64,000 bases of DNA, from contig CM022672.1 in the NCBI GenBank assembly GCA_012295275.1, forward strand, positions 7,690,884-7,754,883, given 5' to 3'. Under the pieces are notes generated by a model that saw only the letters and a list, made by a program, of their open reading frames with translations, had not been told where the DNA came from and ran no database searches. This DNA comes from Chrysomallon squamiferum. Lineage: Eukaryota; Mollusca; Gastropoda; Neomphalida; Peltospiridae. The position numbers and the translations under genes are program-made. Below are positions 1 to 13,449 of this stretch, piece after piece (the stretch's first letter is position 1; every line of letters starts with the position of its first letter).

Positions 1-3000
1 CATTAAAAGATAATGAATTGAAGCAGTCAGTTTTGAATGTCAGCAGTCATGGACTATTAGTTTCAGGATGCCAGTTAACAGATGGACAATATTCAAGTCA
101 TACATTACATGTCTCTGAAGATCAACAACCAAACTGTGACAAAGACAAATCTCCTGTCAAGTTAAGTGATGATGTATTTTCTCTTTGTCTGTCTCCTTGT
201 TCAGATAACACAGTGCAGTTGGCAGTAGCAGATGAAAGTGAGGTCTTCAGCATTTCTTCAAATTCACCATTTGAAAGTTTGAAATTTGATATAGTTGATC
301 ATTTAGTAAAAAAATTGAGATCTGATAGCAGCATTACAGAGAATGAAAATGAGAAGGTTTCTGACTGTACAGAATATTTACAGGCTGATAACATAGGACT
401 AACTGAGTCTGTTACGGAAAGTAATAAAAATAAGTCACTTATACTTGAGCAGTTACCAGATCATGAAACTGGCAAAAATAAATGTACATGTGATAAAGTC
501 GGAGATGATACTGTTTCTGTCTGTGAGAAGAAAGCAGATGAAAAAGATTTTGACAAGAATGGAGTAAACAGCAGCACTATTCAAGATGATGTTGGCACTT
601 TAAACCAAAAACAACAACACACCCGAATCAGCTCTTTGATAACATGTAAGAGTGACTCTGAACAAAGATACAACACAAAAAATAATGGTGAAAGTTCAAA
701 CATTTATGCCAATGATCTTTATAACAACACATCTGTTGACAGCAGAGAACTTGAACTAAATTCAGAAAAGTATCCTCATAACCCAGAAATTGACATTTGT
801 ACGGGAGAAAGACAAAAAAATTCAACTTCAGACACATCTTCTGACAATGAAATTAGACAAGACTCCAGTTTATCTGACTCTCTATATGAAGGAGGTAATT
901 TGAAAGAAGATTCTCTTTGCCTTCAATTACTTACTGATGCTGCCATGATTACAACAAAACAGCAACCACCTTTATCTATCTGTGGCCAGTCAAATGAAGC
1001 AAATGCATTTCAAGAATTACCTGAGGATGTTTCAAGTCTATTTTCTAATAGGATCCCTTCTTTTGGTAATTCCCAGTTTTGTGACAAAGAATCCAAAACT
1101 GAAATAATTACTGGAAGTAATAACCAGTTACTTTCACTGACAAATATAAAACATTCTGGTGATAACAGAAAGATTGATCAAGTAACTGAGACTGGCAGGA
1201 ATTTTTGTGAAAGAGTTGTTGACCAGACATTGGTTTCAAAGCCTTTCAGAAGTAATAGTTGTTGTCAAACAGTTACAGGTTTAGAGAACCAGATTACAGA
1301 ATCAGTGTTTTCTTCAGATATAGAACAAATAACAAACAAACACAAATCAGAGATAGAAAATATTATCAAACAGCTACATCAAAGTTTGATCACATATAAT
1401 AGTGACACATGCAAGAAGAACTTGGTTGAAATGCTGGACAATTTGAGGGAGATGGAAGCATGTACATCTTCCAGTGAAGGCAGCCAGACAGATTTCTTAC
1501 ATCAAAGAAATGTGGATAATTTGTCAGACATTGCATTGGATGACGTAGTTATATCTGACAGTGGAGTGGAATGTGTGGTTACAGTTATCTCTGAACAAAT
1601 GGTAGGTAAATTCACTCCTGGGGAAGAAGATTTCTGGCTTCTCAAAGAGGCCCTGAATTGTTTTCAAGAAAATCCTGTTGAAAATGTCATAGATAACAGA
1701 GTGCATGAAGATGGAACATATTCTGGTTCAGTAGCATCTGAACAGAAAAGAGATAATGTTGAAGAAACAGATGTCTTATCTGAAAATGAAGTGCTGGATG
1801 AAACAAAGACAGACAGTGTGCTGCCATTACATTCCAAGACAAATTCTGAAATAAAAATTTTCTTGGAAAGAATTGACCAGAAAGATAGCTTTCTTATAGA
1901 TGACCAGCATCTTGTTAGGAGAGATAACAATAAAAGCAGTTTTTGGAAAGTCTGTTATAACAACAAGGAATTAGTAACCAACTGTTCATTAATCAGTGAA
2001 AAACTGTTAATGGATAAAAGTGATGGCAGCCTTGACAAAATAAGTTTAGAACCAAAGAACAAGTCATCAAAACCAAAGATGAAACAATGTAACTTGATTA
2101 GAACACATGGCGATAATGGAAATCTGAAAATAAAACAGACTTCTAACAAACATTGTGCTCTGAAAAAGGAAAGAGGTAAAGGGGATCTTAAACATTCATT
2201 TTCACAAAAGAACAAGGTTGAAGTGATGATAAAAAAGAAAGACATGGTAACTGGGGATTCTGTCACCTGTGATCTGGAAAAACAGAGTGTTAAAAACTCG
2301 GATTTTGAAAAAGCAATAACTGCTTCAGAATTAGTGCCAATGAAATCGAGAAGAAGTAAAGTTTGTACAAAGAAGTCTTCTTTCAAACTGAAGAAACTTG
2401 ATCATCAGAAATCAGTTTCTACTTTGTTACCAGGGCTTTCCAAGAAATCACCTCAGTCTAAACAGTTAGCAGGAAATAGTAAGAAATCACTTCAGTCTAA
2501 ACAGTTAGCAGGAAATAGTAACAAATCACCACAATCTAAACATTTAGCATGGAAAAGTAACAAAGCACCTCAATCTAAACAGTTACCAGGGACTAGTAAG
2601 AAATCACCTCAATCTAAACAGTTAGCATGGAATAGTAACAAATCTCAGTCTAAACAGTTAGCATGGAATAGTAAGAAATCACCTCAGTCTAAATTGGCTC
2701 AAAAGATTATTCGACAAAGAAACAATTTGATTAAAAAATCCTCACCATTATTTCCCTCAGGTAAAATTGTACCATTTCAAGATATTATTTCTTCAGCAAG
2801 TTTGAAATCATCTGACACATTTAGTACAAGTTTTAGAAGAACTAATCAAACTCAGTTAAATAATTCAGACACTGACTGGCATAGGTCACCATTAGAGCTG
2901 TGTAATGTAAAATGTGAAAGTGTTAAATTTAAAACAAAGAAAGATGATCTGACTCTGTCCAAATCATCTAGCAGTTGTACTGAGAGGAAATCAAAACACC

Positions 3001-6000
3001 TGGACAGTATGTCAGATGAGTCAAAGTCTTCTATAAATAATGATTGTTCAGAAAAATCTCAACTCGTATTAAGATTAGAATCTGTCCTGAATTCAACATC
3101 AGACCTTGAAACATCATCATCATCTATTCCTGGATCCTCAACTCCAGTGCCTGGAAAACAAAAACATCATCATATTGTCATGTTTTCTCCCATTGTCCAC
3201 ACCTTGTCTTCCACTACACAAGTTGAAGCTGTTTCAAAAACATCCACATCTACTGCAAAAAGCATTCTAAAGAATAGCACATCAAATATCCTGTCTTCAT
3301 TGAAATATTCATCTTCTGAAGTTACTGAAAACAAGCATGAAGGAAATGATTTAGAACTCAGAAATGTAATTTGTTCAAGGTTATTTGAAGATGAGTGTTT
3401 ATTAGAGAATGGTGCTGGTCTTGGAAACACAGACGATCTGTCTGTGAATAGTGGCTGTCTAACAAACAAGGGCTCCATGATACAAGACACAACAATTCCT
3501 GGTCATTCTGAAGACATATATGGACTGGAAATTAGTCAAAACAGTACAGAAAGCATGAACATCATGGAAGATCATTTCACTTTTTCTGCTGATGAAATAA
3601 ATGGTACAGATTTCTTCTCTGCCAATGACACTGATACTGAGAATGAATCAGTTCTGGGAAATGGTCAAAACAAAATAACAGATCCTGACATCAGCATTAA
3701 AAATCCAGTTCAGATGCAAAGTTGTCATAATGAAAAGAGTGAAAACAACAGTAAATCTGAGACAGCCCTAGTGGATATATCACTGACTGTGTTTGAATCC
3801 AGCAATGACTCAGTGTTTGATGATAACAGTGATGTCATGTATAACACCACAGTAGATTTAAACAATGAGGAGATGAACTCTGAGGATCTGGAAGGATATG
3901 GAAGCCAAGTAGAAGGTTCACTGCTGCAACTTTCATCAGACTATGACAGTTTTTCAAGTTGTAGAAGCAGTGAATCTGACATGAATGATAAGACTTTTGA
4001 AAATGAAAGTGAAACAGTGACTAATGATGTAGCTGGAACAAGCAGTAATAAAGAAAAAGGGTTGAAATGTGAATCTGATTCCAGGTCAGATGGTGAAAAC
4101 AACACACAGTCAGACTGTCCTAATCTCACTTCAGATGTTTCTGTTATGAGTAACAAAGAGAATTTCCAAGCAGTAGATAGTAAAGACGATGATCATACTG
4201 ATGATGATGATGATGTAATTTCCCTGTTAGCTCCTTCAGATGCATCCTTTCTTTCTGATGAGGAGGTTGAACAAAAAGACACAAAACAAAGGTAAGTCAG
4301 TATTTTATGATTAAGACAGTTTGGTAAGTAACTAAATATCACACTATTAAGGTTGATAACTAAGTATCACTGAATTGAATTATATGGATTATATTATTTG
4401 TTTTCGTGATTTAAGTTTTAATAATGAGATATTTTCTTTATTTTCTTTAAAACTGATCTATAAACAGATAACAGAATGAAAAAAATAATTTTAATAAACT
4501 TATGTACAACTTCATTTAATTCTGTTCTCTAATTGTTATTGCAGCATCCACAAACCTGTGACTAGTACCCTTAGTGAGAAGACTTCTACCTCTACATTAG
4601 CTGTGAAGCCGAACTCACCTAAAAATAAAAACCTGAACCAAATATCACATACCAGGAGAAATGAAAACAAATCTGAAAAACAAAAACCAGACTTTAAAAA
4701 TAAGAATGCACAACGGCTGAAGGAAGATCACAAATCTAATGATAAATCAGTAATCAGTAAACATAAACCACCGGTGAGACATTTTTTGTATTGCAGCATT
4801 CAGATAACAAATATTTCTTACAAAATAATTGTTTTAATTGTAACAGTAATTGTAAAATTTTAAGTTTTGATTTTAATGTAATGATTTATATTTCTGAATA
4901 TTAACCCTACAAATGTATGATCATAATAGTTCAAATAGTTATTTGCGTAATCTCTCAAACTTCCTATCTTAGACGTTTTAATTGTCAAGACAGTGAAATA
5001 TATAATAAAATAATCTTTAATATTGTGTTATTTTTCAGAACAAGAATTATGCTGAAACATTTGGTGGACTTGCTCAACAGAAAAACATATTACGGTATTT
5101 ATAATTACATTTATTGCCTCTATGAACAAATATGTAATTTGATGACAGTTGTGATTTGAAAAATTAATTTCAGTTTGGTGGCTGTCTACAAATATACCAT
5201 AAAAATGTATATTGTAAGCATAGTATGACTCATAGCTTACTGAAAAAAGAAATAATGTCAAGTTTACAATATATATATATATATATTGTAAACTTGACAC
5301 ACACAGACACACATACACATATATTTGATTTTTTTTATTTTCCAGATTAAACCAAAATGAAAATCAGTCAGTAATGGCAGGACTTCAACTTGATCTGCCT
5401 CCTCAAGTTTTACTTAATATTCTGGAAAACAGCATCAACTATGGCCACATCCTCAGAGTGTTCCAGGTCATGAAAAAACTGTATTCCCATCCACTAGTTC
5501 TGAATGCGAAGTAGGTTATGTTGTAAAATAAAAAGGATAGAGAAACATTAACTGTATTAATAGATTTGTTGCTGTATATCAGTTCTTTATATTTAGTTTT
5601 ATACTTTATTATTAGTAAAGGACAGTGTTCATTAAAACAATACAGTAACGTGCAAGTGTATGAACTGTATATGTGTTATTTGTTTGCATTAGCAGGTAAA
5701 TTTGATTTTTTTTTTTGTTTGGAAAGTAAGTAAAAATGAATTATTTTCTAAATTAGCTTCATAATACAGCTGTTTGTTAGTGTTCAGCAGTGTTTTACTA
5801 ATTTTTAAGATTCAGGTAGATTTGGAACTGTTTATTCTAAAACCACATTTGTGATATTTATTTTTATACATCATATGTAAATTAAAAAAAGTATGTACAG
5901 TACCTTTCTGGTATTTGATTTTATCTATCAGTTTTGACTAATATATATATTTTTTTGAAAGTTGAAAGAATATTTTCTATTGTGTTTTTTTTCTTAATGT

Positions 6001-8820
6001 AACTTAATAAATAATTGTTTTATTTTTATTGTACATATCTATATCTCTATATATATACACACACACACACACACACATTTTATTATTTTTTTTTTTCTAG
6101 TTTATTTAACCGAGTTTTACGAATGTGTCACCCGTTTCGACGAGATTGCCAGTGTGAATTGTTGGAGATGTTTGACAGAGTGAGAAAACTCAACATTGTC
6201 CCTGATGTTGACTGTGTCGTCTCACTCATCAGGTTTAACTCTTTGCCTGTTTTAAACAAAATTTATCTCATTCTGAAAATACAAAATAAATCTTTATAAG
6301 GATTCAAGTCTCCTTATTCATGAATGATAAAAAAAAATAATATATTTTACAGTTTAGCATTTTGGTATAGATTTAGGCTAATTTTTTCAGTTCATTTAAC
6401 ATATTTAAATGGTTTATGTTTCAGATATGTTCAAGATAATATAAAACTGTTGTGTAGGTAGAAAAAATATTGTAATTGCTAAAAAAAAAAAAAAAAAAAA
6501 AAAAAAATGAATCAAAACAATAGCCTCAGTTTCTTCTAATGCATGTTTAAAAGAATCATGGTTCATATTTCATCTGATAAAAAAAATATTGAAGCATTTA
6601 CATAATTAGTTGTATTATATTAATATATATATATAAAAGTATAGTTTTTGTTTAAAAATGAGGTACATTGAATAATTGCAATTAATTTATTTTTTATTTT
6701 TTCAGAGCTTTTATAGAGAGTGAAAACTGGGAGATGATGTGGCAGGTTTTTATGTATGTGTGTGAAAAAGCTCAGTTTATCATTCCAGTGAGAGTACAGG
6801 AAATGATATGTCAGGCATGTCTCAATGATCCAGACAAGTACGGCTTGCGTGGCATTCAGTGGCTGCGTGTCATGTTCAGAGAGCAGTTTGTGCAGTATCT
6901 ACCCGATGTTAACCATAATGTAAGATAAAACAAAATTCTGTTAACTCCAGAAAGTTAAAGTTATTTAAATTATTTAAATTTGGATATCTGTTAATCTTTT
7001 TAAACCAAGCAATTAAATTTCAACCAAAGCTAAAATATTTTTTTTTTATCGCTTTTAATGATTTTGCCATTACAGTTATTTCATAATGTTGTTTTTAATT
7101 AATAATAGATATTCAGCTAAGCTGTTTGTAGAGATTCAAAAATAGATATTACACATTTAGGCAGTTTTGTTTGAAAGTTCAGGGTGTTGGTACAGTTTAT
7201 ATGTGAAACTGAGGTTCAAAATGTTAAGAATGCTAGAAATATGTTTGTAATTTTGTCTCTCACTAAAAGTCATAAATGGCAACTTCAAAACTGTAAAGTT
7301 ATTAGCCCATTTTCTATTTCTGTATATAATTTATTCATTATTTATTTTATGTCACAACATCTTATTGATGTTTTTATATTGTGATTTCAGATCCTCGTAG
7401 ACATGGCAGAACTCTGTGTTAATCACAATGAGAGATCAGTAGCCTTGCAGCTTAAACAGGCCATCTCACCGACTGAACCAGTGAGATACAAAGTCTTTTT
7501 AAATTGTTTAAGACTAATTAGTTCCTATCAAATTAAATTCACATTTTAGAATTAATTCTACTTAAAAGTTTGTTTCATGGTATGTAATAAAATTAGCCAT
7601 GTATCATCTTGTTATCACTTTCTGTAGATTTCATTTCTAAGACCCCCAAAATACATCTAAATGTTTTATTTTAAAATTATTTCTTTTGTTCACCATTTCC
7701 TTGCTTGGCATCTCAACAGAGATTCGGATGATAAATATTAATAAACAATATATTTCCACTTTTTAAGGGAAAATCATTTGAATATAATATGAAATAATAT
7801 TCAAGGTCATTACTTTCATATTCTGGCTCCTTTCAGATGGTTTACATATTTATAAAATTTCTTGATCAATAAAATTTTGTTTGTTATTGACTAGTAGCTG
7901 TTTTTCTTAGGTCACAATTGGACTTGAAGATGAAGAAGATGTACGTCTTGTCTACAGTGATGATTTGCAGATATTTGCGTGCAGAATACAGGTAAAAATA
8001 TTTTTAGATTTATTACATACATAATCAGTTTTATAATTAGTTAAGTGGAATGGTTTGTTTAAATGATAATTTCAATATTAGTTCATGGAAATAAATCACA
8101 GAAAACAGTTCTGGTATTACAATTACATTGAATGTTTTAAATCTGTGCCAATGGTTGTCATATCAGCTCATTGTGGGGTTTATAAAATTGGTTTTTTCTT
8201 TCATCATTTGAAGCAGCTTACTTGATTCTTACATTTCATAGAATTTTTATCTTTTTTGGTTTCGTTTATTTCTGGTAATTGGAAATTAATGTAATCAATC
8301 AATCAGTTAATTATATTTACATATTAAGAGGGATCTATCATATGACTGACTTAAAATGAACTGAAAATGTATACATTCAGATATGGACTGTAAACAGTAA
8401 TTTATTAATTTCCCATGGTGCTTTGCCATGCTGTTAGCTATGGTTAGTGCTTTTTACTGAAAGGTCAGGTCAGTAAAAAGAAATGACATGAGCTGTGAAA
8501 CATAGTTAAATAAAAATCTGTTAAAACTTAGAATTGATTAAATTGTTGGCAGTTTAGACCAAATGTAGTTTAACACCCAGTTTGTTCTGTTCAACATCAT
8601 TCAGACTTCATTAAGATCACCATTAACTCACTGTGTCACTGTGTTCATTACTTATGCACCAATGAAACCATTTTCAGCTTAACCAGTGAAACATATTGTA
8701 TTAACAATCCACATTACAATAATTTAATATTACTTTTAGCTATTATGTTTTATCTTGTAATGTATTTGTGTGTGTATGGTGATGTGTATACATACATACA
8801 TACATACATACATACATACA

Positions 8821-8852
<32 letters not shown>

Positions 8853-11800
8853 CATACATACATATACATACATACATACATACATACATATACATAATAC
8901 ATACATACATACATATACATTTTCATACATATAACATACTGTTTTTTTGTATAATATTTATCTATTTCCATTTATACTGATTATCAATTTTATTATTTTT
9001 AAAAGATTTTTAAAATTAGATTTTGTGTTATATTTTTCAGGGCTGCAGTCTAACAAAGAACTGGCGATACTTGGCTCAGACTTACATAGATATTTGTGCC
9101 AGCAGTCGAGTGAATAACAAACAACTTTTTAACATTTACTGTCAGGCTTTTTTTGACTTGAAGAGCACGCAGCAAATAGTGTATTCCTTCAGAGAGTTCC
9201 TGCATAATGTGGTGAAAAATTACCAACGAGGTCAGTTTGCACAAAATCCCTAAATCATCACTAAATTAATTTTTCAAAAACAAAATTTAAAATGTTCCGT
9301 TAAATTAACAAGAAAATCATTAGTTTTTAAGTTTATTGTTTTAATTCTGTTATAAATGAATAATTTGTTTCATTTGATTATTTATTTTATTCTATTTCAG
9401 TTCATTTAATTTAATTTATTTATTTATTATGGTGATTTTTTTTATACAAAGTGTTTCCAGTGATGTCAGTTAATTTAATGATGTATTTGAACATAAAGGT
9501 ATGTCCAGATTAAGCTGTATCATATAGACTAGCAGTTATTTGATAGGTTGTCAGATCAGAATGTCATCTCATTTCTGTAACTAATTTCCTAATCCACTAA
9601 TCTGAGCATTGTTGTGGACAGCACATCAAGAAGACTTCAAACAGTTAGTCCAGATTAGGAGTATTCAACAACATCTCTCTGTGATTATTAACACATTAAA
9701 GCTCTCCCCACAAATCCTAGATAAAATAATACACACTGAATTGTGACTGAAATGAAATTATTCAGTTTAAGCCTAAAAATATAATTATATACCAACAAAT
9801 GTTTAAATTATTACTAACTGTATATTAAAATATACTTTACTCTCTTTTTTAAAATATTGTTGTATTTTTCTGACTGTTACTATTTTGTGAGCTGACATGT
9901 TTGATTGCAGATAAACACATGTTCAGACTGGACTGGTCTACGATCGGTCAGATTGGCAGAACGCTGCTGTTTGAATGTTACAACTCCAGTAATATGAGCG
10001 ACACTTACACACTATTCTTGGAGTTACTTAAATTCAAACTGCCATGTCGCAGTCAAAGTCATGTCTTGGATCAGCACTTTTTAGCAGTGGCCATGGAAAC
10101 ATGCATTCATCTGGAAGAGTGTACTCTGTGTGTTCAGATATTTGAAGGTAATACAATTTTAAATGACCAATATTCTTGAGAATGACAAGTATTTATGTGT
10201 GCTCTTCTACAGATTTGGCACAAAGTTCTGTGTAAGCTACAAAGTACTTGTATACATGCATGCACAGATGAATGCATAATACATACATGAAACATAAATC
10301 ATAATTTCTCCCTAGACTGAATAATGTCCATAATCCTGTTACTAAAATGTAAAGCCTCCTCTCCAAATATTTTTTTTTTCTGTTTTAACAGGTTTCATTG
10401 CATACATACAATTGTTTACACCCCCCCCCACACACACCCACACACCATTCACAGACACAGACAGACATGCTTTTTATTTGTTATATAAAAGATTATTTAT
10501 GATTTTGATTTTGTTTGAAACTTGAATTTTTTAATGAATGTAAGGTGAATTAATTGTAGCAAAAAAAATTTCTTTGAAAAATCAGGTTTCTGTTGGCGAG
10601 CTGAAAACATGTCAAACAGAGAGGAGCTGAACACTTTTTTAAATCTGCTCATGAAATTACTGAATAAACTTCTGAGAAGAGCTGACTGCAAGAATGCAGC
10701 CAGGATGCTTTCCTTGATTCTTTGTCAGGAGAACGTCTGTATGTTTGAGTTTAGTTTACATGTGTTAGTCTTTTGTATTTTGAGTGAAGTTGCTTAAGGA
10801 ATTATGATAAATTATGTCTTCTTGCTTATTATTATAATTTGTCTTGAGAGGTGGATCAGAATATTTGTTATGCTATTTTATAAAAAAAAAAAAAAACCCA
10901 ACAAAACAACACTGTTTCATATTCATAATAAACATACCTGTGTGTGTATCTTCAGATTTAAAAATAGTAATTCTTTTTTTTTTTAACAGTTTTAATTACT
11001 TGGACTTTTACTTCTTAGTTTGAATGTTATATTTATATTTATTTAAAATAAATATATTTCTATGAAAAAAAAAAATTGTTTTATTATAGAATGTAATATA
11101 TAATTTTGTTTCTAATTACAGGTAACTCAGAAATAATTTTAGGTCCAGGTAAATATTTTTTACATTATTGGTCATATGGTTCATTGATTTAAAAATATTT
11201 TAGATTATTTTTGAGAAATATTGGAACTTCAAAATATTGAAATAAATTCTGAAAATTAGTATTTATTTTTAAAATCTTAGTAATTAAATATGTATGAAAT
11301 TATATTTGGCACAGCATATTAATTATGCATGTCTGTAACAATATTGAGACAAATGAGACGATTTTATTTTATTTTGTTTTATTTATTTATTTATTTATTT
11401 TTATACAAAGATTTTATTTAAGAAATATAAAATATAAATCTGTATTCTGATAGAAATGATATCCACTGAATGAATTTGTTTATGTCTATGGTTACCATTT
11501 GAAGTCTGTCAACATTGTTGCAAAGAAGTGTTTTTGCCTCAATTCAAAAAGAGTCTGCTTACGATCTTGTTGTGTGACACCCTCTCTCACAATCTTTCAC
11601 TCCCACCCTCATACACATTTCACTCTCTGTCTCATTCTTTATCTCTAAACATGTAATTGTAAGGTTTTAAGAGAAAAAATGTTCTTTTTTTCGTTTAGAT
11701 TTTGCTTGTCTGCAGAATAATTTGATTTGTAAGGCAGTGAACATTGGTGATATGAAGTCGGCAGTGAAAATGTTCAACTTGTGCAGATCAGCTTTCTTCA

Positions 11801-13006
11801 CTCTGGAGTGCCACACCTTGCGTCTGCTTGTTGCCTCATGTGCAGAAACTGGCCTCCTTGATGAAGCTCGGAATATCTTTGTTCACTGCAAGAAGCTGCC
11901 CATGTACAGAACAGCCAGTCTTACAGACAACCCTCGACAGCTGTTACTCTGCAGTTTACTAACCCCAGCTGAAATGTTGTTTGTTATTGAGGTCTTTCTT
12001 CAGGAGAGATACAGCAGCCTGAAGTCAATGTTACATGAAGGTCAAGCATTGACATTACATGAACTGAAACTCTCAGTCAAAATTGTTAATTGCAGAACAG
12101 ATGTAACCATTGAACCCTATCTGTCCATTTTCCCCAAGTCAGTTCCAGCTGCACAGAATGTGGTACTGTCAGTTCTCCAGAAAGATCTCTCTCCACCTCT
12201 GGAAGGAACTGTAGGATCATTTGGTGTGATTGACATTAACATGATGACTTTGAAGATGTATTTTCAGGCTCTTGATCAAAAACAAGGTGAGATATTTCTA
12301 AAAAATAAATAGACATAATTGATTCAGACAGCTCATAAAAATTCTGATCATTTTATTTCCATATATTCATTTTCATGAGATAATGTAATAAACACAGTCA
12401 ATTAATAAGTGAATATTTTTGAAGAAATTACTTCTTTTATCCTTTCAATTTTACAATTTCAGTTATTTTATTTTTAGTATATGTGTGCGTGCGTGCGTGT
12501 GTGTGTGTGTGAATAAATAATAATTATTCCATTTCATTATACCATGGATTTTCTTCTTCTTTTTTTTTTTTTTTTATTTTAAAACTATGTTGTATTGTTA
12601 ATTACATTCAGTGAATCAGCATTTCACAAGACTTCCTCTGCACATCACACAACCAGCAACAACCAGCAGGAATACTGCACAGCCAGCATTTGACTTGAGA
12701 CATACAGCAACATTTCAGAGAGCTGCGCTGCTGCAAGCACAACCCAGAGGAAGTGTCACTAATGGAGGACATGGATCTTCTGTTCATTCCACTCAGCCAC
12801 CTTTACTTGATAAACTTGAGTCAGCTATGTGGATACCTCCTTTAATGCAGAATCTCATCCTGCCACCCAGAGGACTTGAAACTATTCCTCAGCTGTTACC
12901 AACAGCATATAACAATCCTGTACAGAAACATTCACTTGCTTCAAGACACGGGGGAAAGTTGTGGCGGAATAAGAAAGATATTTCCAGAAAAAAAATAAAG
13001 AAATGA
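1..13006 (+). CDS. TOPAZ1-like large protein, 5' end outside the window (tentative name)
   Basis: The reading frame is open through the left edge, so the true start is outside the window. Joined exons: <1-4291, 4545-4773, 5039-5094, 5346-5510, 6101-6232, 6706-6919, 7391-7480, 7911-7991, 9041-9230, 9911-10147, 10586-10738, 11122-11148, 11699-12286, 12612-13006; all phases agree and give at least 2281 residues. The first exon encodes about 1430 low-complexity, Ser/Asn/Asp/Lys-rich residues with a 13-residue tandem repeat and a poly-Asp stretch. From about 5346 on, the protein is compact and helical with PPR/TPR-like pairs (for example LLDEARNIFVHCKKLPM). The tail is Pro/Gln-rich and ends in a basic cluster. 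A giant disordered exon followed by many small helical-repeat exons is the architecture I associate with TOPAZ1, a germ-cell meiosis protein, but I could not verify residue-level homology. The gene is certain; the name is about even odds. Confidence 0.6.
2438..2697 (+). repeat. 39-bp coding tandem repeat (13 aa, about 7 units)
   Basis: Inside the first exon of the TOPAZ1-like gene a 13-residue unit close to NSKKSPQSKQLAG recurs about seven times. The spacing of 39 bases keeps the frame; one unit lacks a residue. The units are basic and carry SP dipeptides, so they could be phosphorylation sites. The DNA similarity between units suggests recent expansion. Confidence 0.85.
5256..5299. repeat. 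Perfect 44-bp palindrome with AT core
   Basis: The left arm TGTCAAGTTTACAAT is followed by an (AT)n centre and the exact reverse complement ATTGTAAACTTGACA. It lies in the intron between the third and fourth exons of the TOPAZ1-like gene. It could extrude as a cruciform, or be the collapsed remnant of a short inverted-repeat element. Confidence 0.85.
6481..6507. repeat. Poly(A) run, 27 bp
   Basis: Uninterrupted A run in an intron of the TOPAZ1-like gene. No adjoining retroelement body is recognisable. Confidence 0.9.
8788..8930. repeat. (CATA)n microsatellite, about 140 bp
   Basis: Nearly pure CATA tetranucleotide repeat with a few TA interruptions, in the intron before exon 9041-9230. It produces spurious reading frames of repeated Tyr-Val-Cys-Met on the minus strand. 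Confidence 0.95.
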
Positions 13007-13052
13007 GTGTACCTAGATACTCTGTTGTATAATCTCAAGGAAATTGTACCTT

Positions 13053-13449
13053 TGGTCATAGGTGAATTTTTTGTACAATTAAGTCTTGGAATTTGTTGTA
13101 CAGTTAGTCACAGGTGAACTGTATTGGGAATCAATAGTACAATTAGTCACAGGTGAATTGTTCTAGGAATTTATTGTACAATTGGTTACAGGTGAACTGT
13201 ATTAAGAATCTATTGTACAACTAGACACGGGTGAATTGTATTAGGAATCTGTTATAAAATAAGTCACAGGTGAATTGTGTTAGGAATCTTTATAAAATAA
13301 GTCAGTCAGGTGAATTGTATTAGAAACCTATTGTACAACTAGTCATGGGTGAATTTGATTAAGAATCTATTGTACAACTAATCATGGGTGAATTGTTCTA
13401 GGAATTTATTGTACAATTAGGAACAGGTGAACTGTACTGGGGATCTGTC
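13053..13449 (+). repeat. Ten-copy 39-40 bp minisatellite in the 3' UTR
   Basis: Starting about 50 bases after the stop codon of the TOPAZ1-like gene, a unit of the type TAGTCACAGGTGAATTGTAT followed by TAGGAATCTATTGTACAA is repeated about ten times with substitutions and small indels. Most units contain CAGGTG, an E-box, and a TTGTACAA half-palindrome. If transcribed, it would form a structured repeat array in the 3' UTR. Confidence 0.85.

Noticed and set aside
8450-8480. 10-bp stem-loop CTTTTTACTG ... CAGTAAAAAG
   Set aside because: Short and A/T-rich; expected by chance in this amount of sequence, and no terminator function applies in a eukaryotic intron.
8736-8971. Minus-strand frames of MYVCMYVC type
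   Set aside because: Translation of a CATA microsatellite.
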